Shown piece by piece: positions 8,583-17,999 of a DNA stretch of 64,000 nucleotides. Source of the DNA: Jiella soli (lineage in GTDB: Bacteria > Pseudomonadota > Alphaproteobacteria > Rhizobiales > Rhizobiaceae); the NCBI RefSeq assembly GCF_020615385.1, contig NZ_JAJAVB010000025.1, forward strand, positions 85,296 through 149,295. The letters are read 5' to 3'. The notes under the pieces were generated by a model. The model was not told where the DNA came from. It was given only the letters and a program-made list of their open reading frames with translations, and searched no databases. How positions within the stretch are numbered: the first letter of the stretch is position 1; each line of letters begins with the position of its first letter. A program made the position numbers and the translations under genes.

Positions 8583-8680
8583 CCAATCGCGGCACGGCGC
8601 CCGCCATGCGCCGCGCCCGCCGCCCCAGCCCGCAAGGATGGAACTTGCCATGATCCGTCCGCCCTGCGATGACGCCTTCC

Positions 8681-9325
8681 ATGAGCGAGACGGCGACGAT
8701 CGACGGCCTGACCCGTGGCGAAGACGGACGGATGCGCTGTGCCTGGCACGGCACGGACACCGAGTATCGCCGCTATCACGACGAGGAATGGGGCCGCCCC
8801 AGCGCGGACGATGACCGTCTGTTCGAGAAGCTGTGCCTCGAAGGCTTCCAGGCGGGGCTCTCCTGGCTGACGATCCTGCGCAAGCGGCCGGCCTTTCGCG
8901 AGGTCTTCCAGGGCTTCGGGATCGATGCGGTGGCGGCGATGGGCGAGGCCGATATCGAGCGGATCGTCCAGGATCCGCGCATCGTGCGTCATCGCGGCAA
9001 GATCGTCTCGGCGGTGAACAACGCCCGCCGCGCGGCGGTCGTGCGTGCCGACCACGGCTCGCTCGCCGCCTTCCTCTGGGCGCACGAACCGCCCGCCAAG
9101 GAACGGCCGGAGACGGTGTCGGCGGAGTTCGTGCGCGCCAATCCCGTCAGCCCGGCCTCGACCCGGCTGTCGAAGGCGCTGAAGACCGCGGGCTTCACCT
9201 TCGTCGGCCCGACGACGGTCTATGCCTTCATGCAGTCGATGGGATTCGTGAACGACCACCTCGAAGGCTGCTGCGTCCGCGAGGCCTGCGAAGCCGAGCG
9301 GCGGGCGTTCGTGCGGCCGCGGTGA
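8681..9325 (+). CDS. tag: DNA-3-methyladenine glycosylase I
   Basis: 214 residues of the Tag family. The N-terminal RCAWHGTDTEYRRYHDEEWG contains the zinc-binding Cys and His, and the C-terminal HLEGC supplies the other His and Cys of the zinc snap. LCLEGFQAGLSWLTIL is the characteristic helix around the base pocket. Tag removes 3-methyladenine from alkylated DNA. Both 8681 and an in-frame ATG at 8669 are possible starts; neither has a clear ribosome site. It stands alone between the small protein and the convergent bd oxidase genes. Confidence 0.93.
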   Translation: MSETATIDGLTRGEDGRMRCAWHGTDTEYRRYHDEEWGRPSADDDRLFEKLCLEGFQAGLSWLTILRKRPAFREVFQGFGIDAVAAMGEADIERIVQDPRIVRHRGKIVSAVNNARRAAVVRADHGSLAAFLWAHEPPAKERPETVSAEFVRANPVSPASTRLSKALKTAGFTFVGPTTVYAFMQSMGFVNDHLEGCCVREACEAERRAFVRPR

Positions 9326-9358
9326 GGTGCACTGCGAGGCTGAACTCGCGCGTCCGTG

Positions 9359-9496
9359 CTATCCCACGATCACCAGCCGCAGCCCGTAGGCGACGATGCC
9401 GATCGCGAGGACGCTGAGGGCCCAGAGTGCGACGAACCAGCCGGCGCGCTTCCACCAGGGTCCCTGGCTCGCCGCGCGGACCTCTTCCGGGGTCAA
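9359..9496 (-). CDS. DUF2474-type small membrane peptide of bd oxidase
   Basis: 45-residue single-pass protein: a soluble lead (TPEEVRAASQGPWWKRAGW) and one membrane helix (FVALWALSVLAIGIVAYGL). The start is a TTG whose last bases overlap the TGA stop of cydB (TTGA), the usual sign of translational coupling. Small DUF2474/CydX-like peptides follow cydAB in many proteobacteria and are thought to stabilise the oxidase. Length, position and charge pattern fit; it is too short for standard gene calls. Confidence 0.75.
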   Translation of the reverse strand: MTPEEVRAASQGPWWKRAGWFVALWALSVLAIGIVAYGLRLVIVG

Positions 9497-10497
9497 TGGT
9501 GGTATCCCTCGTTCTCGCTGACCTTGCCGCGGAAGATCCAGTAGGCGAAGGCCGTATAGATCAGGATCGTCGGGATCAGCACCGCCGCGCCGACGAGCAG
9601 GAACCAGAGGCTCGATTCCGGCGCCGCGGCCTCCCAGATCGTGATGTCCGGCGGGATGATGTGCGGGTAGAAATTGATCCCGAGCCCGACGAAGGAGAGC
9701 ACGAACAGCGCGAGCGCCGACAGGAACGGGCGGTAGTGGGCGCCTGAGGCGAGCGACTGGAACAGGCTGACGGCCGCGACGGCGACGAGGACGGGCACCC
9801 AGGCGACGGTGAAGAAGGCTGCGGCCGACGCGAACCAGCGGGCGTAGAACTGCGGCTGGATGAACGGCATCCAGGCGCTGACGCCGGCAATCGCCGCGAG
9901 GGTTCCCGCGGCGAGGAAGAAGGCGTAGCGCCGGGCGATGTCGTGGATCTCGCCCTCGGTCTTCATGACGAGCCAGCAGGCCCCCAGGAGCGCATAGCCG
10001 ACGACGACCGCGCAGCCGGTCGCCAGCGAGAAGGGCGTCAGCCAGTCGTACCAGCCGCCGGCATAGGCGCGGTCGACCGCCTTGATGCCCTGGACGAGCG
10101 TTGCCAGGATGAGCCCCTGGCAGAAGGCCGCGACCACCGACCCGCCGAAGAAGGAGACGTCCCACATCCAGCGGCCGCGCACCGTCTTGAAGCGGTATTC
10201 GAAGGCGACGCCGCGGAAGATCAGCGCGAGCAGCATGGCGATCACCGGCGCATAGACCGCCGGCATGATGATCGCATAGGCGAGCGGGAAGACGGCGAAG
10301 AGCCCGCCGCCGCCCAGCACCAGCCAGGTCTCGTTGCCGTCCCAGATCGGCGCGACGGAGTTCATCGCCGTGTCGCGGTTCTCGTGCCGGCCGAGGAACG
10401 GAAAGAGGATGCCCGTTCCCAGGTCGAAGCCGTCCAGAACCACATAGGCGACGACGGCGAAGGCGATCAGAAACGCCCAGAGCAGTGCGAGATCCAT
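9493..10497 (-). CDS. cydB: Cytochrome bd-type ubiquinol oxidase subunit II
   Basis: 334 residues, mostly membrane helices. The N-terminus has VVLDGFDLGTGILFPFLG and WDGNETWLVLGGGGLFAVFP, both diagnostic for subunit II of the bd/CIO family. With CydA it forms the quinol oxidase in the cytoplasmic membrane that reduces oxygen to water without pumping protons. It follows cydA after 10 bases and overlaps the DUF2474 gene by four. Confidence 0.95.
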   Translation of the reverse strand: MDLALLWAFLIAFAVVAYVVLDGFDLGTGILFPFLGRHENRDTAMNSVAPIWDGNETWLVLGGGGLFAVFPLAYAIIMPAVYAPVIAMLLALIFRGVAFEYRFKTVRGRWMWDVSFFGGSVVAAFCQGLILATLVQGIKAVDRAYAGGWYDWLTPFSLATGCAVVVGYALLGACWLVMKTEGEIHDIARRYAFFLAAGTLAAIAGVSAWMPFIQPQFYARWFASAAAFFTVAWVPVLVAVAAVSLFQSLASGAHYRPFLSALALFVLSFVGLGINFYPHIIPPDITIWEAAAPESSLWFLLVGAAVLIPTILIYTAFAYWIFRGKVSENEGYHH

Positions 10498-10507
10498 CCC
10501 ATGTCTC

Positions 10508-11926
10508 CTATCGCGCCGGATCCGGCCTTGTGCGGCCTTCCAGCGACGGCGCGGGGGTGATGCCGGCCGAACGGGTCGGCTGGCGGGCGGGTTCGTCCTC
10601 CAGCGGGCGTGGCTCGTGGCTCATCAGCCGCAGGATGTAGAAGGTGCCGGCGCCGAACAGCAGGAAATAGACGATGACGAAGGCGATCAGCGAGCCGCCG
10701 ACGCCGGCGGCCGCGATCGGCGAGTGGCTCTCGGCCGTCTTGAGGACCCCGTAGACCGTATAGGGCTGGCGGCCCATTTCGGTGGTGATCCAGCCGCAGA
10801 TCACCGCGACGAAGCCGGCCGGCGACATGAGGATCATCGCCCGCTGCAGCCAGCTGGATTCATAGAGCGAGCCACGCATGCGCTTCCACACCGACCAGAG
10901 GCCGATGCCGAGCATGGCGAAGCCGATCGCCACCATGACCCGGAAGGTCCAGAAGATCACCGTCGCGTTCGGCCATTCCTCGCGCGGGAAGTCCTTCAGG
11001 CCCTTGATCTCGCCGTCCCAGGAATGGGTGAGGATGAGCGAGCCGAGATAGGGAATGTCGAGCGCATATTTGGTCCGCGCCTCCTCCATGTCGGGAATGC
11101 CGAACAGGGTCAGCGGCATCGGGCCCTTGGCGTCGGCCTCGAAATGCCCCTCCATCGCGGCGATCTTGGCCGGCTGGTATTCAAGCGTGTTGAGGCCGTG
11201 CTGGTCGCCCGCGAAGATCTGGATCGGCGCGACGATCAGCGCCATCCACAGCGCCATCGAGAACATCACCCGGGCGCTGGCATTGTAGCGGTTGCGCAGG
11301 AGGTGGAAGGCGCCGACGCCGCCGACGACGAATGCGGTCGTGAGATAGGCGGCGAGCACCATGTGGACGAGACGATAGGGGAAGGACGGGTTGAAGACGA
11401 TCGCCCACCAGTCCTCTGGGACGAACTGGCCGGCGGCGTTGACGCCGTAGCCCTGCGGCGTCTGCATCCAGGAATTGACCGACAGGATCCAGAAGGCCGA
11501 GAACAGCGTGCCGAGCGCGACGACGAGGGTGGCGAAGAAGTGCAGACCGTTGCCGACCCGCTTCTGTCCGAACAGCATGATGCCGAGGAAGCCGGCTTCC
11601 AGGAAGAACGCCGACAGCACCTCGTAGCCCATCAACGGGCCGAGCACCGGGCCGGTCTTGTCGGAAAACACCGACCAGTTCGTGCCGAACTGGTAGCTCA
11701 TCACGATGCCGGAGACGACGCCCATGCCGAAGGAGACGGCGAAGATCTTCACCCAGTACTTGAAGGTGTCCATGTAGACCGGCTTGCCGGTCGCCAGCCA
11801 CAGGCCTTCGAGCACCGCCAGATAGGAGGCGAGCCCGATCGAGAAGGCGGGGAAGATGATGTGGAACGCCACCGTGAAGGCGAACTGGAACCGCGCGAGA
11901 TTGACGGGATCGAAGCCTTCGAACAT
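10508..11926 (-). CDS. cydA: Cytochrome bd-type ubiquinol oxidase subunit I (CIO-like)
   Basis: 472 residues from the ATG at 11926 (FEGFDPVNLARFQFAFTVAFH); the frame is open upstream but lacks similarity there. Haem-ligand regions include FHIIFPAF (His22) and the GRQPYTVYG segment near the quinol site. The Q-loop after GDQHGLNTLEYQPAKIAAMEGH is short, as in the cyanide-insensitive oxidase (CioA) branch rather than the long-loop E. coli CydA. It carries haems b558, b595 and d or b and oxidises ubiquinol. First gene of cydA-cydB-DUF2474; no cydDC is visible nearby. Confidence 0.95.
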   Translation of the reverse strand: MFEGFDPVNLARFQFAFTVAFHIIFPAFSIGLASYLAVLEGLWLATGKPVYMDTFKYWVKIFAVSFGMGVVSGIVMSYQFGTNWSVFSDKTGPVLGPLMGYEVLSAFFLEAGFLGIMLFGQKRVGNGLHFFATLVVALGTLFSAFWILSVNSWMQTPQGYGVNAAGQFVPEDWWAIVFNPSFPYRLVHMVLAAYLTTAFVVGGVGAFHLLRNRYNASARVMFSMALWMALIVAPIQIFAGDQHGLNTLEYQPAKIAAMEGHFEADAKGPMPLTLFGIPDMEEARTKYALDIPYLGSLILTHSWDGEIKGLKDFPREEWPNATVIFWTFRVMVAIGFAMLGIGLWSVWKRMRGSLYESSWLQRAMILMSPAGFVAVICGWITTEMGRQPYTVYGVLKTAESHSPIAAAGVGGSLIAFVIVYFLLFGAGTFYILRLMSHEPRPLEDEPARQPTRSAGITPAPSLEGRTRPDPAR

Positions 11927-12231
11927 CGGCTGCCTCCGGAGTTGTTCCGTATGGTCGTCATATGTCCTGCCCAGGGCGATGGTGCAACGCGGCAGTCCGT
12001 CCTTGGACAATATGGCATAGGCCGCCCCCGCCTGTACCCGGTCGATTTGCGTTGACGGCTGGCAAGGTGCGGCCCGGCCTTGCTATGGATCCACGGCAGA
12101 TCGGGAGGAGATGCGGGAAGGCCTCGGGGGCGGTTGCCTCCGAACGGTCGTTCGCGCCCGGCTCCCGCCAGTTTCGTCAACGACTGCCGCGTCATCCGTC
12201 CGGGTGAGATCGCGGCCAGAAAGGGTTTTCC
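11927..12231. other. Divergent promoter region, cydA / lyxose isomerase
   Basis: 305 bases between divergently transcribed cydA and the isomerase gene. No convincing gene, hairpin or FNR box (TTGAT-N4-ATCAA) was seen. It must hold the promoters for both flanking genes. Confidence 0.5.
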
Positions 12232-12915
12232 ATGAAGCGCTCGGACATCAACGAGATCATCCGGCAGGCCGACGATTTCATCCGCTCCTTCGGCTATGTG
12301 CTGCCGCCCTTCGCCTACTGGTCGCCGGAGGAGATGAAGGCGCGCCGAGCCGAGATCGGCGCGATCGTCGACCGCAGCCTCGGCTGGGACGTCACCGACT
12401 ACGGCAAGGGCGATTTCGACAGGCTCGGCCTCTTCCTCTTCACCGTCAGGAACGGCGATGCGAAGGACCTTACGGCCGGGCGCGGCATGCTCTATGCCGA
12501 GAAGATCATGATCTCGCGCAAGGACCAGATGTCGCCGATGCACCGGCACATCGTGAAGGCCGAGGACATCATCAACCGCGGCGGCGGGACGCTGGCGCTG
12601 GAGCTGTTCGAGAGCGCTCCGGACGGCTCGGTCGACGAGACGGCCGAGGTCACCGTCGTCACCGATGGCATCACCCGCAAGCTGCCGGCCGGCGGCATCC
12701 TGAAGCTTACGCCGGGCGAGAGCGTGACGCTGCTTCCCGGCAATTGGCACGCCTTCTGGGGCGAGGGGGCGGACGTCCTCATCGGTGAGGTCTCGACCGT
12801 CAACGACGACCGCACCGACAACATCTTTCGCGAGAAGATCGGGCGCTTCTCGACGGTCGAGGAGGACGAGGCGCCGCTGCGCCTTCTGGTGTCGGACTAT
12901 GAGACATGGCTGTAG
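12232..12915 (+). CDS. D-lyxose ketol-isomerase (cupin family)
   Basis: 227 residues, the usual length of the D-lyxose/D-mannose isomerase cupin family. The opening KRSDINEIIRQADDFI, the segment GLFLFTVRNGD, the metal-ligand motif MSPMHRHIVKAED and the second ligand region NWHAFWGEG match that family. It interconverts D-lyxose and D-xylulose, often also D-mannose and D-fructose, with a divalent metal. No sugar transporter or kinase is adjacent, so its physiological substrate is not shown by context. Confidence 0.85.
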   Translation: MKRSDINEIIRQADDFIRSFGYVLPPFAYWSPEEMKARRAEIGAIVDRSLGWDVTDYGKGDFDRLGLFLFTVRNGDAKDLTAGRGMLYAEKIMISRKDQMSPMHRHIVKAEDIINRGGGTLALELFESAPDGSVDETAEVTVVTDGITRKLPAGGILKLTPGESVTLLPGNWHAFWGEGADVLIGEVSTVNDDRTDNIFREKIGRFSTVEEDEAPLRLLVSDYETWL

Positions 12916-13120
12916 GCTGGCGGCATGGGGCGGTCGATTTGGAGGCCGTCTCTCGACGCTGACGGTAGCCTGACATTCCCCGTTTCTGTGGACAGAGATC
13001 GGCGCTTCAGACTCCCGGCAGCGCCCGCGTGCTAATCTGGTACGGTGCCGGCGCGTGCGGCCTCCCGGGCTGCGATCCGCGCCGGGCATCCGACCGCCAA
13101 CTCCAGACGAAGGGCCTGCA

Positions 13121-14695
13121 ATGACCGTTGCCGTCGACCTCGGCACGACCCAGACCGGCGAGCCGGCGGAGCTCGACCTGGAAGAACTCCTGTCGACGCG
13201 CCTGCTCGTTCAGGGCAATTCCGGCTCGGGCAAGTCGCATCTCCTGCGCCGGCTTCTGGAGAAGAGCGCCGGCTGGGTGCAGCAGGCGATCATCGATCCC
13301 GAGGGCGATTTCGTCACGCTCGCCGAGCGCTACGGCCATGTCGTCGTCGACGCCAACCGCACGCCGAACGAACTCGCGCGGATCGCGAACCGCATCCGCC
13401 AGCATCGCGCCTCGGTCGTCCTCAATCTCGAAGGGCTCGACGCCGAGGTGCAGATGATGTGCGCCGCGGCCTTCCTGAACGGGCTGTTCGAGGCCGACCG
13501 CGCCCATTGGTTCCCGATGTTGATCGCCGTCGACGAGGCGCATCTGTTCGCGCCGGCGATGTCCGGCGAGCATTCGGAAGAGGCGCGCAAGGCCTCGCTC
13601 GGCGCGATGACCAACCTCATGTGCCGCGGCCGAAAGCGCGGCCTTGCCGGCGTCATCGCCACGCAGCGCCTCGCCAAGCTCGCCAAGAACGTCGCGGCCG
13701 AGGCCTCGAACTTCCTGATGGGCCGCACCTTCCTCGACATCGACATGCAGCGCGCGGCCGATCTCCTCGGCATCGACCGGCGCGGCGCCGAACGCTTCCG
13801 CGATCTCGACACCGGCAATTTCGTCGCCCTCGGCCCGGCGCTGTCCCGGCGCCCGGTGCCGATCCGGATCGGGCCGACCGAGACGCATTCGCGCGCCGGC
13901 CGCCCGCAGCTGATGCCGCTGCCGGAGATGCCGCCAGAGGACCTCGCCGACCTCGTCTTCACCGCCTCGGAGGCGGAGAGGGAAGCGGATCGCCGTGCCG
14001 GCCCGTCGCGGCAGGCCTTTCCCCAGGCGCCGCGCCCGCAGGCCGCGGCGGCACCTTCGACCTCGACCCATGAGATCCTGGAGCGCGTCGCCTCCGGGCC
14101 GAGCGTTCGCGAAAGCCATGAACCCGCCGAGGACGACGATCCGCGCAGCCCGGAAGAGCGGGCCGCCGCGGTCGACCAGATCTTCGCCGAGATGCTGGAG
14201 GATCCCGACGCGGCCTTCCGGCCGGTGCCGGTGCTCTACCAGGAGTTCCTGACCCATTGCCGGCTGAAGCGCCTGCGCGGCGCCGAGACCGACATGGCCG
14301 CCTTCCGCCGCCGGCTGTCGCTCGCCCGGGCGGGGATTTCCGCCGAGACCGAGGACGAGGATTGGCGGATGATCGTGGAGCGCTCGGCGGATCTTCCCGA
14401 GGAGATGCAGGGCGTCTTCATGATGCTGGCGCGGGCGGCGCGCGAGGAGGCGGAATGCCCCTCGGACGAGGCGCTGGCGCGGGCCTATGGCAGCCATTCG
14501 CCCTCGCGCGGGCGGTTTCTTCTGTCGTTCATGGCGGAACGGGGGCTGATCACCGCAGACCGCGACTTTCGCGGCAACCGCGTCGTCACCATCGCCGGCA
14601 CCGACTGGCGGACCAAGCTGCCCGAGGTCCGGCTTGACAGTCTCGACGAGGCGCGGGCGAGACGGGCGGCGAGGCTGGCCCAGAACGGCAGCTGA
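13121..14695 (+). CDS. HerA-like ATP-binding protein
   Basis: 524 residues. The start at 13121 is chosen because similarity to the family begins there (TVAVDLGT). Walker A is GNSGSGKSH (about residues 34-42), Walker B is MLIAVDEAHLF, and AGVIATQRLAKL follows as in HerA/FtsK-type hexameric ATPases. The C-terminal third (from about residue 330) is a different, charged helical region with Pro/Ala linkers. HerA partners with the NurA nuclease in archaea and in some defence systems, but no nuclease gene lies nearby, so this is a stand-alone bacterial member of unknown function. Confidence 0.78.
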   Translation: MTVAVDLGTTQTGEPAELDLEELLSTRLLVQGNSGSGKSHLLRRLLEKSAGWVQQAIIDPEGDFVTLAERYGHVVVDANRTPNELARIANRIRQHRASVVLNLEGLDAEVQMMCAAAFLNGLFEADRAHWFPMLIAVDEAHLFAPAMSGEHSEEARKASLGAMTNLMCRGRKRGLAGVIATQRLAKLAKNVAAEASNFLMGRTFLDIDMQRAADLLGIDRRGAERFRDLDTGNFVALGPALSRRPVPIRIGPTETHSRAGRPQLMPLPEMPPEDLADLVFTASEAEREADRRAGPSRQAFPQAPRPQAAAAPSTSTHEILERVASGPSVRESHEPAEDDDPRSPEERAAAVDQIFAEMLEDPDAAFRPVPVLYQEFLTHCRLKRLRGAETDMAAFRRRLSLARAGISAETEDEDWRMIVERSADLPEEMQGVFMMLARAAREEAECPSDEALARAYGSHSPSRGRFLLSFMAERGLITADRDFRGNRVVTIAGTDWRTKLPEVRLDSLDEARARRAARLAQNGS

Positions 14696-14751
14696 CCGGC
14701 TTCGCCGGGCCCTACACCAGCGGGCGAGGATGCTGGCGCATCCGCCCGCTC

Positions 14752-15462
14752 CTAGACCGGGGCTCCGAGAAGCCGCAGCGTTCCCAGCACGAAGCCGTCA
14801 TGCACTGCGAACTCGACGAGCCCGTCGGCCGCGAGCGCGATGACGAGCGTCGCCCAGACCGGCAGCCGGGCGGCAAGAAAGAAGCCGGCCATGACGAAGA
14901 CGGTGTCGCCGGTGGCGTTGAGGATGGAATCGCCGGCATAGGCCGGCGCCCCCTCGGGATGGGCAAACATCGCGATCAGGACCGGCGTGTTCTCCATCCC
15001 CTCCCAGAGCGCGCTCGAGACGACCGCCGTCACCGCCCGCTTGCCGAGCGGCCAGCGCGGCTTCATCCAGGCGACGAAGCCGGCGAGCGCCATGCCGAAG
15101 ACGATGTGGAGAAGCGAGTACCAGTCGGAGAACTGCTGGCTGTTCTCGGCTGCCGCGAGGTCGCCCTGCCAGATCTTGACGACACCGCAGGGGCAGACGA
15201 AGGGCCGGCCGACGAGGCGCAGCCAGACGATCATGGCGAGGACCACCGCAAGGCTCGCGAGGATGCCAGCGGTCGGAGAGGCGAGGGCGGAACGAGACGG
15301 GCCCGGCCCGAGGGCCTCGCTCCCGCTGCTCATGGAAGCGGCCACGCGGGCGTCGTCGGATGTCGCGGCGCGGAGGGGGCTGGCGGGAGGCGGCGTCGAG
15401 GGCAGGAGATCGGCATGGACCGCAATGGACGTTGATGACGTTTGCGTCGGCATCCGCTCCAA
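14752..15462 (-). CDS. DUF2585 family membrane protein
   Basis: 236 residues. After a hydrophilic, probably over-long N-terminus (the family is usually nearer 190-200 residues; an in-frame ATG at 15333 would give 193) come about five membrane helices. The conserved core CPCGVVKIWQGDL, SQQFSDWYSLLHIVFG, WEGMENTPVLI and NATGDTVFVMAGF identifies DUF2585 (UPF0314), common in Hyphomicrobiales. Function unknown. It is divergent from the crtX operon with an 84-base shared gap. Confidence 0.82.
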   Translation of the reverse strand: MERMPTQTSSTSIAVHADLLPSTPPPASPLRAATSDDARVAASMSSGSEALGPGPSRSALASPTAGILASLAVVLAMIVWLRLVGRPFVCPCGVVKIWQGDLAAAENSQQFSDWYSLLHIVFGMALAGFVAWMKPRWPLGKRAVTAVVSSALWEGMENTPVLIAMFAHPEGAPAYAGDSILNATGDTVFVMAGFFLAARLPVWATLVIALAADGLVEFAVHDGFVLGTLRLLGAPV

Positions 15463-15546
15463 TGAGTGGCAAATACCTGCCGCCGCCTGCTAAGGATGAT
15501 GCCTTGGCCGCGGCTTTCAAGCCGGCCACAGATGGTTGTCACGCCG

Positions 15547-16824
15547 ATGAGCCACTTCGCCCTGATCTGCCCGCCCTTCTACAGCCATATCCGCCTGTTC
15601 GAGGCGGTCGGCGAGGAACTCGCGCGCCGCGGCCATCGCGCCACCTTCGTCCTGAATGGCGGGGCGGCGGGAATGGTCGAGGCCGAGGGGCGCGGCCTGG
15701 CGGCCGTCGATGTCCGAGAACGGCCCCGCGAAGAGCTCGACCGGATCGTCGCCCGCGCCGCCAAGGGGGGCGGCCCGATCGCGGTTCTCCGCACCGTCAA
15801 GGATTCGGCGGCTCTGACGGACGAGCTTTGCCGGCAGGCCCCGGCGCTTCTGGACCGGCTCGGCGTCGATGCCGTGATCGGGGACCAGATGGAGCCGGCG
15901 GCGGGATTGATCGCCGCCCATCTCGGCCTGCCTCTCGTATCGCTCGCCTCGGCCCTGCCGATCCATGACGATCCGAGCGTCCCGCTTCCGTTCCTTAGCT
16001 GGCCCTACGATCCGAGCGAGAAGGGGCTGAAGCGCAATCGCGGCGGAGAAAAGGTCGCCCGCCTTCTGCTCACGCGCCAGCGCCGGACGATCGCCGCCTG
16101 GTCGAAGCGCTTCGGCCTTGCCCGGCGGGACAGCCTCGCCGACTGCCTGTCCGAGGTCTGCCAGATCTCGCAGATGGTGCCGAGCTTCGACTTTCCGCGC
16201 GCGCCCTCGCCGATCCGCCATGCCGTCGGCCCGATCCGGCGCCGGGACAGGGGCGCGGCGCCGATCGCGCTTCGCCGCCCCGGCCGGCGCCCGCTCGTCT
16301 TCGCCTCATTCGGCACGCTGCAGGGCCACCGCGCCGATCTTTTCGGCAAGGTCGCCTCGGCCTGCCGCACGCTAGGTGTCGACTGCCTCGTCGCCCATTG
16401 CGGCGCGCTGGGCGCCAAGGAGGCCGGCCGGATCGGCGCGACCTTCGTGACCGACTTCGCCCCGCAGCGCACGATCCTCGCCCAGGCGAGCGTCTGCGTG
16501 ACCCATGCCGGGCTCAACACCGTGCTCGACTCGCTGGAGGCGGGCGTGCCCATGCTGGCAATTCCCATGGCCTTCGACCAGCCGGGGATCGCCGCCCGCA
16601 TCGTTTATCACGGCGTCGGCGAGCGCGTTCCCCGCGTCGCTTTGTCCGAGGCGAAGATCCGGGCCTGCCTTGAGCGGCTGCTGACGGAAGCTAGGTTCCG
16701 GGACGGGGCGCGGACGATCGGCCGCGACATCGAAAACTCCGGCGGAGCGGCATTGGCGGCGGACATCGTGGAAAGAGTGGTACTGACGGACGGGCGCTTG
16801 AGCGGCGGCGAGCAGCCGGCATGA
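15547..16824 (+). CDS. crtX: Zeaxanthin glucosyltransferase
   Basis: 425 residues, GT1 glycosyltransferase fold. The N-terminus MSHFALICPPFYSHIRLFEAVG is typical of CrtX. The C-terminal nucleotide-sugar site reads VTHAGLNTVLDSLEAGVPMLAIPMAFDQ. It moves glucose from UDP-glucose to the hydroxyls of zeaxanthin. An in-frame ATG at 15532 is an alternative start. The stop overlaps the start of crtY (ATGA), so translation is coupled. Context (crtY, crtI, crtB directly behind) makes the substrate assignment strong. Confidence 0.92.
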   Translation: MSHFALICPPFYSHIRLFEAVGEELARRGHRATFVLNGGAAGMVEAEGRGLAAVDVRERPREELDRIVARAAKGGGPIAVLRTVKDSAALTDELCRQAPALLDRLGVDAVIGDQMEPAAGLIAAHLGLPLVSLASALPIHDDPSVPLPFLSWPYDPSEKGLKRNRGGEKVARLLLTRQRRTIAAWSKRFGLARRDSLADCLSEVCQISQMVPSFDFPRAPSPIRHAVGPIRRRDRGAAPIALRRPGRRPLVFASFGTLQGHRADLFGKVASACRTLGVDCLVAHCGALGAKEAGRIGATFVTDFAPQRTILAQASVCVTHAGLNTVLDSLEAGVPMLAIPMAFDQPGIAARIVYHGVGERVPRVALSEAKIRACLERLLTEARFRDGARTIGRDIENSGGAALAADIVERVVLTDGRLSGGEQPA

Positions 16825-17999
16825 GCGGCGGTCGTAGCCGGGCGATCGACATCGCCTTCGTCGGCGCGGGGCTCGCCAGCGGTCTTTGCGCCTATCGGCT
16901 GAGCCAAACCCGGCCGGAGCTTTCGGTCGCGCTCTTCGAGTCGGGCGCGGCGGTCGGCGGCAATCACACCTGGTCCTTCCATGACGGCGACCTGACCGCG
17001 GCCGAGCATGAATGGCTGAAGCCCTTCGTAACCTCGCGCTGGGAGGGCAACGAGGTGCGCTTTCCGGACCGGCGCCGGCGCATGGCCACCGGCTATGCCA
17101 GCGTCTCCTCGGACCGGTTCCGCAAGGTGCTCGAGGGGCAGCTCGGCGATGCGATCACCACCGGGGCCGAGGTGGAACGGATCGAGCCGCGGCGGCTGCG
17201 GCTTTGCGGCGGGCAGGAGATCGCTGCCGGCTGCGTGGTCGACGGGCGGGGCCATCGGCCGAGCGACCATCTGCGGCTCGGCTTCCAGAAATTCCTCGGC
17301 CAGGAAATCGATCTGGAGGAACCGCACCGCCTCTTGAACCCGATCATCATGGACGCGACGGTGACGCAGGCCGACGGCTACCGCTTCGTCTACGTCCTGC
17401 CGCTCAGCCCGACGCGGCTTCTCGTCGAGGACACCTATTACGCCGATGGGCCAGATCTTCAGGAGGACCGGCTGCGCAAGGCGATCGCCGACTATCTCGA
17501 CGCCCATGGCTGGCGCGCGTCCAAGATCCTGCGCGAGGAGCGGGGCGTCCTGCCGATCGCGATCGATGGCGACATCGAGGCGTTCTGGAACGAGAAGGAC
17601 GGGGTCCCGGCGATCGGGCTGGCGGCCGGCCTGTTCCATCCGACGACCGGCTATTCGCTCCCCGATGCCGTGCGGCTCGCCGACCGTCTTGCCGCCATGC
17701 CCGATCTGTCTGCCGAGGCGGTCTTCGCAGAGACGCGGCGGCATGCGGTGGCGACATGGAAGGCGAGGGGCTTCTTCCGCATGCTCAACCGGCTCCTGTT
17801 CTTCGCCGGCGTCTCTTCCAAGCGCTACCGGATCCTGCAGCATTTCTACCGCCTGCCGGACCCGGTGATCGCACGATTCTACGCGGCCAGGCTCACCCTG
17901 CCGGACAAGGCGCGGATCCTGACCGGCAAGCCGCCCGTGCCGTTCGGCAATGCGATCCGCGTGCTCGCGCGCCATCGCCTGACGGGAGAGCTGGCATGA
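16821..17999 (+). CDS. crtY: Lycopene beta-cyclase
   Basis: 392 residues of the CrtY type. An N-terminal dinucleotide site (IAFVGAGLASGLCAYRLS) is followed by GGNHTWSFHDGDL, diagnostic for bacterial CrtY, and by LVEDTYYADGP and GLFHPTTGYSLPDAVRLAD. It cyclises both ends of lycopene to beta-carotene at the membrane. Four-base overlaps with crtX before and crtI after. Confidence 0.95.
   Translation: MSGGRSRAIDIAFVGAGLASGLCAYRLSQTRPELSVALFESGAAVGGNHTWSFHDGDLTAAEHEWLKPFVTSRWEGNEVRFPDRRRRMATGYASVSSDRFRKVLEGQLGDAITTGAEVERIEPRRLRLCGGQEIAAGCVVDGRGHRPSDHLRLGFQKFLGQEIDLEEPHRLLNPIIMDATVTQADGYRFVYVLPLSPTRLLVEDTYYADGPDLQEDRLRKAIADYLDAHGWRASKILREERGVLPIAIDGDIEAFWNEKDGVPAIGLAAGLFHPTTGYSLPDAVRLADRLAAMPDLSAEAVFAETRRHAVATWKARGFFRMLNRLLFFAGVSSKRYRILQHFYRLPDPVIARFYAARLTLPDKARILTGKPPVPFGNAIRVLARHRLTGELA

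Noticed and set aside
8660-8680. Earlier start for tag at 8669
   Set aside because: In frame, but neither start has a clear ribosome site, and similarity to Tag begins downstream; the shorter form was used.
12916-13120. Possible small gene between the lyxose isomerase and the HerA-like gene
   Set aside because: Short frames only, with Arg/Ala-rich translations and no ribosome site or signal sequence.
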